Positions 6,979 to 8,017 of a stretch of 8,017 nt of DNA are shown piece after piece. The stretch covers positions 1-8,017 of the forward strand of contig PWGY01000140.1 in the NCBI GenBank assembly GCA_003554665.1. Direction: 5' to 3'. The translations under genes were made by a program, and so were the position numbers. The stretch is from Bacteroidales bacterium. Lineage in GTDB: Bacteria; Bacteroidota; Bacteroidia; Bacteroidales; UBA7960. Position 1 is the stretch's first letter; every line of letters starts with the position of its first letter. Under the pieces are notes generated by a model. The model was not told where the DNA came from, made no database searches, and saw only the letters and a program-made list of their open reading frames with translations.

Positions 6979-8017
6979 CTATTTCACAAACACCTTATAT
7001 TCCCAGGGATCAAGCTCTTTTACTTCGTCATCAGCGAACACATACTGGTCACCGGAGAACAGCTCCGTATAAGTTCCCTGGTAGAGAGCCCCCATCAGTT
7101 CAACCTCAAGTGGCTGGTCAGAAAGATTCAGCAGCACAAACACCTTGTCATCATTCTTTTCGCGCGTAAAAGCAAAGACCTGCTCGTCTTGGCTTGTGGT
7201 TACCCGGTGAATATCACCTCCGAATTCTCCGTTCCAAAGGGCCTCATTTTCTGACTTCAGATTAAGAAGCGTCCGGTAAAAGTCCTCATACCTGATATCA
7301 CTCCAGTCAATCTCATCCTTTTCAAAAAACTCCAGCATATGATCCAGCCCGGCTTCCTGCCCGCTGTAAATAAGAATGGTTCCGGGGATGGTTGCTGTCA
7401 TCACAGCAAATGCCTCCTTGGCCTCTCCAAGCCGGTCAAACACCGTACCAGCCCAGGAATTCTCATCATGGTTGGTGATAAAGTACATTTTGTAAGAGCC
7501 GTAAGGAAATCCACCGGCGTCATCAACGAAGAAATACTCGTCAATGGCCTCTACACTCTGCTCTCCGGCAGCTACATCGTTCATAATGTGATGCAACCTC
7601 CACCCATAACCGGATTCAAAGGCATGTTCATGCAGTTCAGGGGTTTCGGCTTCAGCCAGCATATAAACCGGCTTGACTTCTTCGAGCTCGGCACGGGCAC
7701 GGATCCAGAAATCAGTGGGCACATAATCGGCCACATCGCAGCGGAATCCGTCGATGCCGACTTCCTCCACCCAGAAACGCATTTCCTGAATCATGGCATC
7801 ACGCAGATCAGGGTTGTCATAATCCAGCTGGATCACATCAGACCAGTCCTCGATGGGCGGAAAAAAGTTGCCATCTTCATCGGTTTCATAATACTCCGGA
7901 TTGGTTTCGGTCCAATAGTGATCCCAGGCGGTATGGTTGGCCACCCAGTCAAGGATGACATACATGCCCCGGTCATGGGCACCGTCTACTATCCGTTTAA
8001 AGTCTTCCAGGGTGCCA
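6979..8017 (-). CDS. GH13 alpha-amylase-family glycoside hydrolase, C-terminal part
   Basis: The frame is open to the right edge, so the first 345 visible residues are internal and the true N terminus, including any signal peptide, lies outside. An ATG at 7965 is internal, since coding continues before it (TLEDFKRIVDGAHDRG). All four GH13 catalytic-barrel regions are visible in fragment numbering: I, DWVANH (23-28); II, GFRCDVAD with nucleophile Asp94 (codon 7735-7737) and Arg92; III, LAEAETPE with acid/base Glu122 (7651-7653); IV, TNHDE with transition-state Asp184 (7465-7467). An all-beta C domain ends the protein (DKVFVLLNLSD... to YKVFVK). It should hydrolyse or transfer alpha-glucosidic bonds of starch-like glucans; the exact specificity (amylase, glucosidase, maltogenic) cannot be read from this part. 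Transcription converges on the mmd operon, so the two are not co-transcribed. Confidence 0.9.
   Translation of the reverse strand, partial: GTLEDFKRIVDGAHDRGMYVILDWVANHTAWDHYWTETNPEYYETDEDGNFFPPIEDWSDVIQLDYDNPDLRDAMIQEMRFWVEEVGIDGFRCDVADYVPTDFWIRARAELEEVKPVYMLAEAETPELHEHAFESGYGWRLHHIMNDVAAGEQSVEAIDEYFFVDDAGGFPYGSYKMYFITNHDENSWAGTVFDRLGEAKEAFAVMTATIPGTILIYSGQEAGLDHMLEFFEKDEIDWSDIRYEDFYRTLLNLKSENEALWNGEFGGDIHRVTTSQDEQVFAFTREKNDDKVFVLLNLSDQPLEVELMGALYQGTYTELFSGDQYVFADDEVKELDPWEYKVFVK

Overview
The window looks like chromosomal DNA of a Bacteroidota bacterium, probably of the Bacteroidales/Marinilabiliales type. The phylum rests on TAnnTTTG-type -7 promoter boxes, mostly absent Shine-Dalgarno sequences, a lipoprotein family typical of that phylum and a methylmalonyl-CoA decarboxylase operon in the usual Bacteroidota order. 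The finer placement is a guess.

Layout from left to right: (1) Positions 1-266 are non-coding and repetitive. They hold two copies of a 48-bp repeat, a run of three 11-bp repeats and a likely -7 promoter box. (2) Positions 267-2117 encode a large Ig-like-domain lipoprotein of unknown function. (3) Positions 2118-2395 are intergenic and contain a clear TATCTTTG box and a leader of about 110 nt with a 7-bp inverted repeat. (4) Positions 2396-6512 are a tight five-gene operon: methylmalonyl-CoA epimerase (mce), carboxyltransferase/decarboxylase alpha subunit (mmdA), OadG-type delta subunit, biotin carrier, and OadB-type Na+-pumping beta subunit. (5) Positions 6510-6622 are a 17-bp tandem repeat array that starts at the stop codon of the last operon gene. 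(6) Positions 6722-6757 are a strong, probably bidirectional, intrinsic terminator. (7) Positions 6758-6978 hold nothing I can support. (8) On the minus strand, 6979-8017 is the C-terminal part of a GH13 alpha-amylase-family enzyme whose N terminus lies beyond the right edge.

The operon genes fit together. The epimerase converts (R)- to (S)-methylmalonyl-CoA. MmdA moves the carboxyl group to biotin on the carrier protein. The membrane beta subunit, held in the complex by the delta subunit, releases CO2 and exports Na+. This is the propionate-forming end of the succinate pathway, conserving energy as a sodium gradient. The methylmalonyl-CoA mutase that would feed it is not in the window, and neither is a biotin carboxylase, which favours the decarboxylase reading over propionyl-CoA carboxylase.

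I see no previously undescribed system here. The least explained signals are the two non-coding tandem repeat regions, one of which appears to include the 3' end of the beta-subunit gene, and the leader ahead of the operon.
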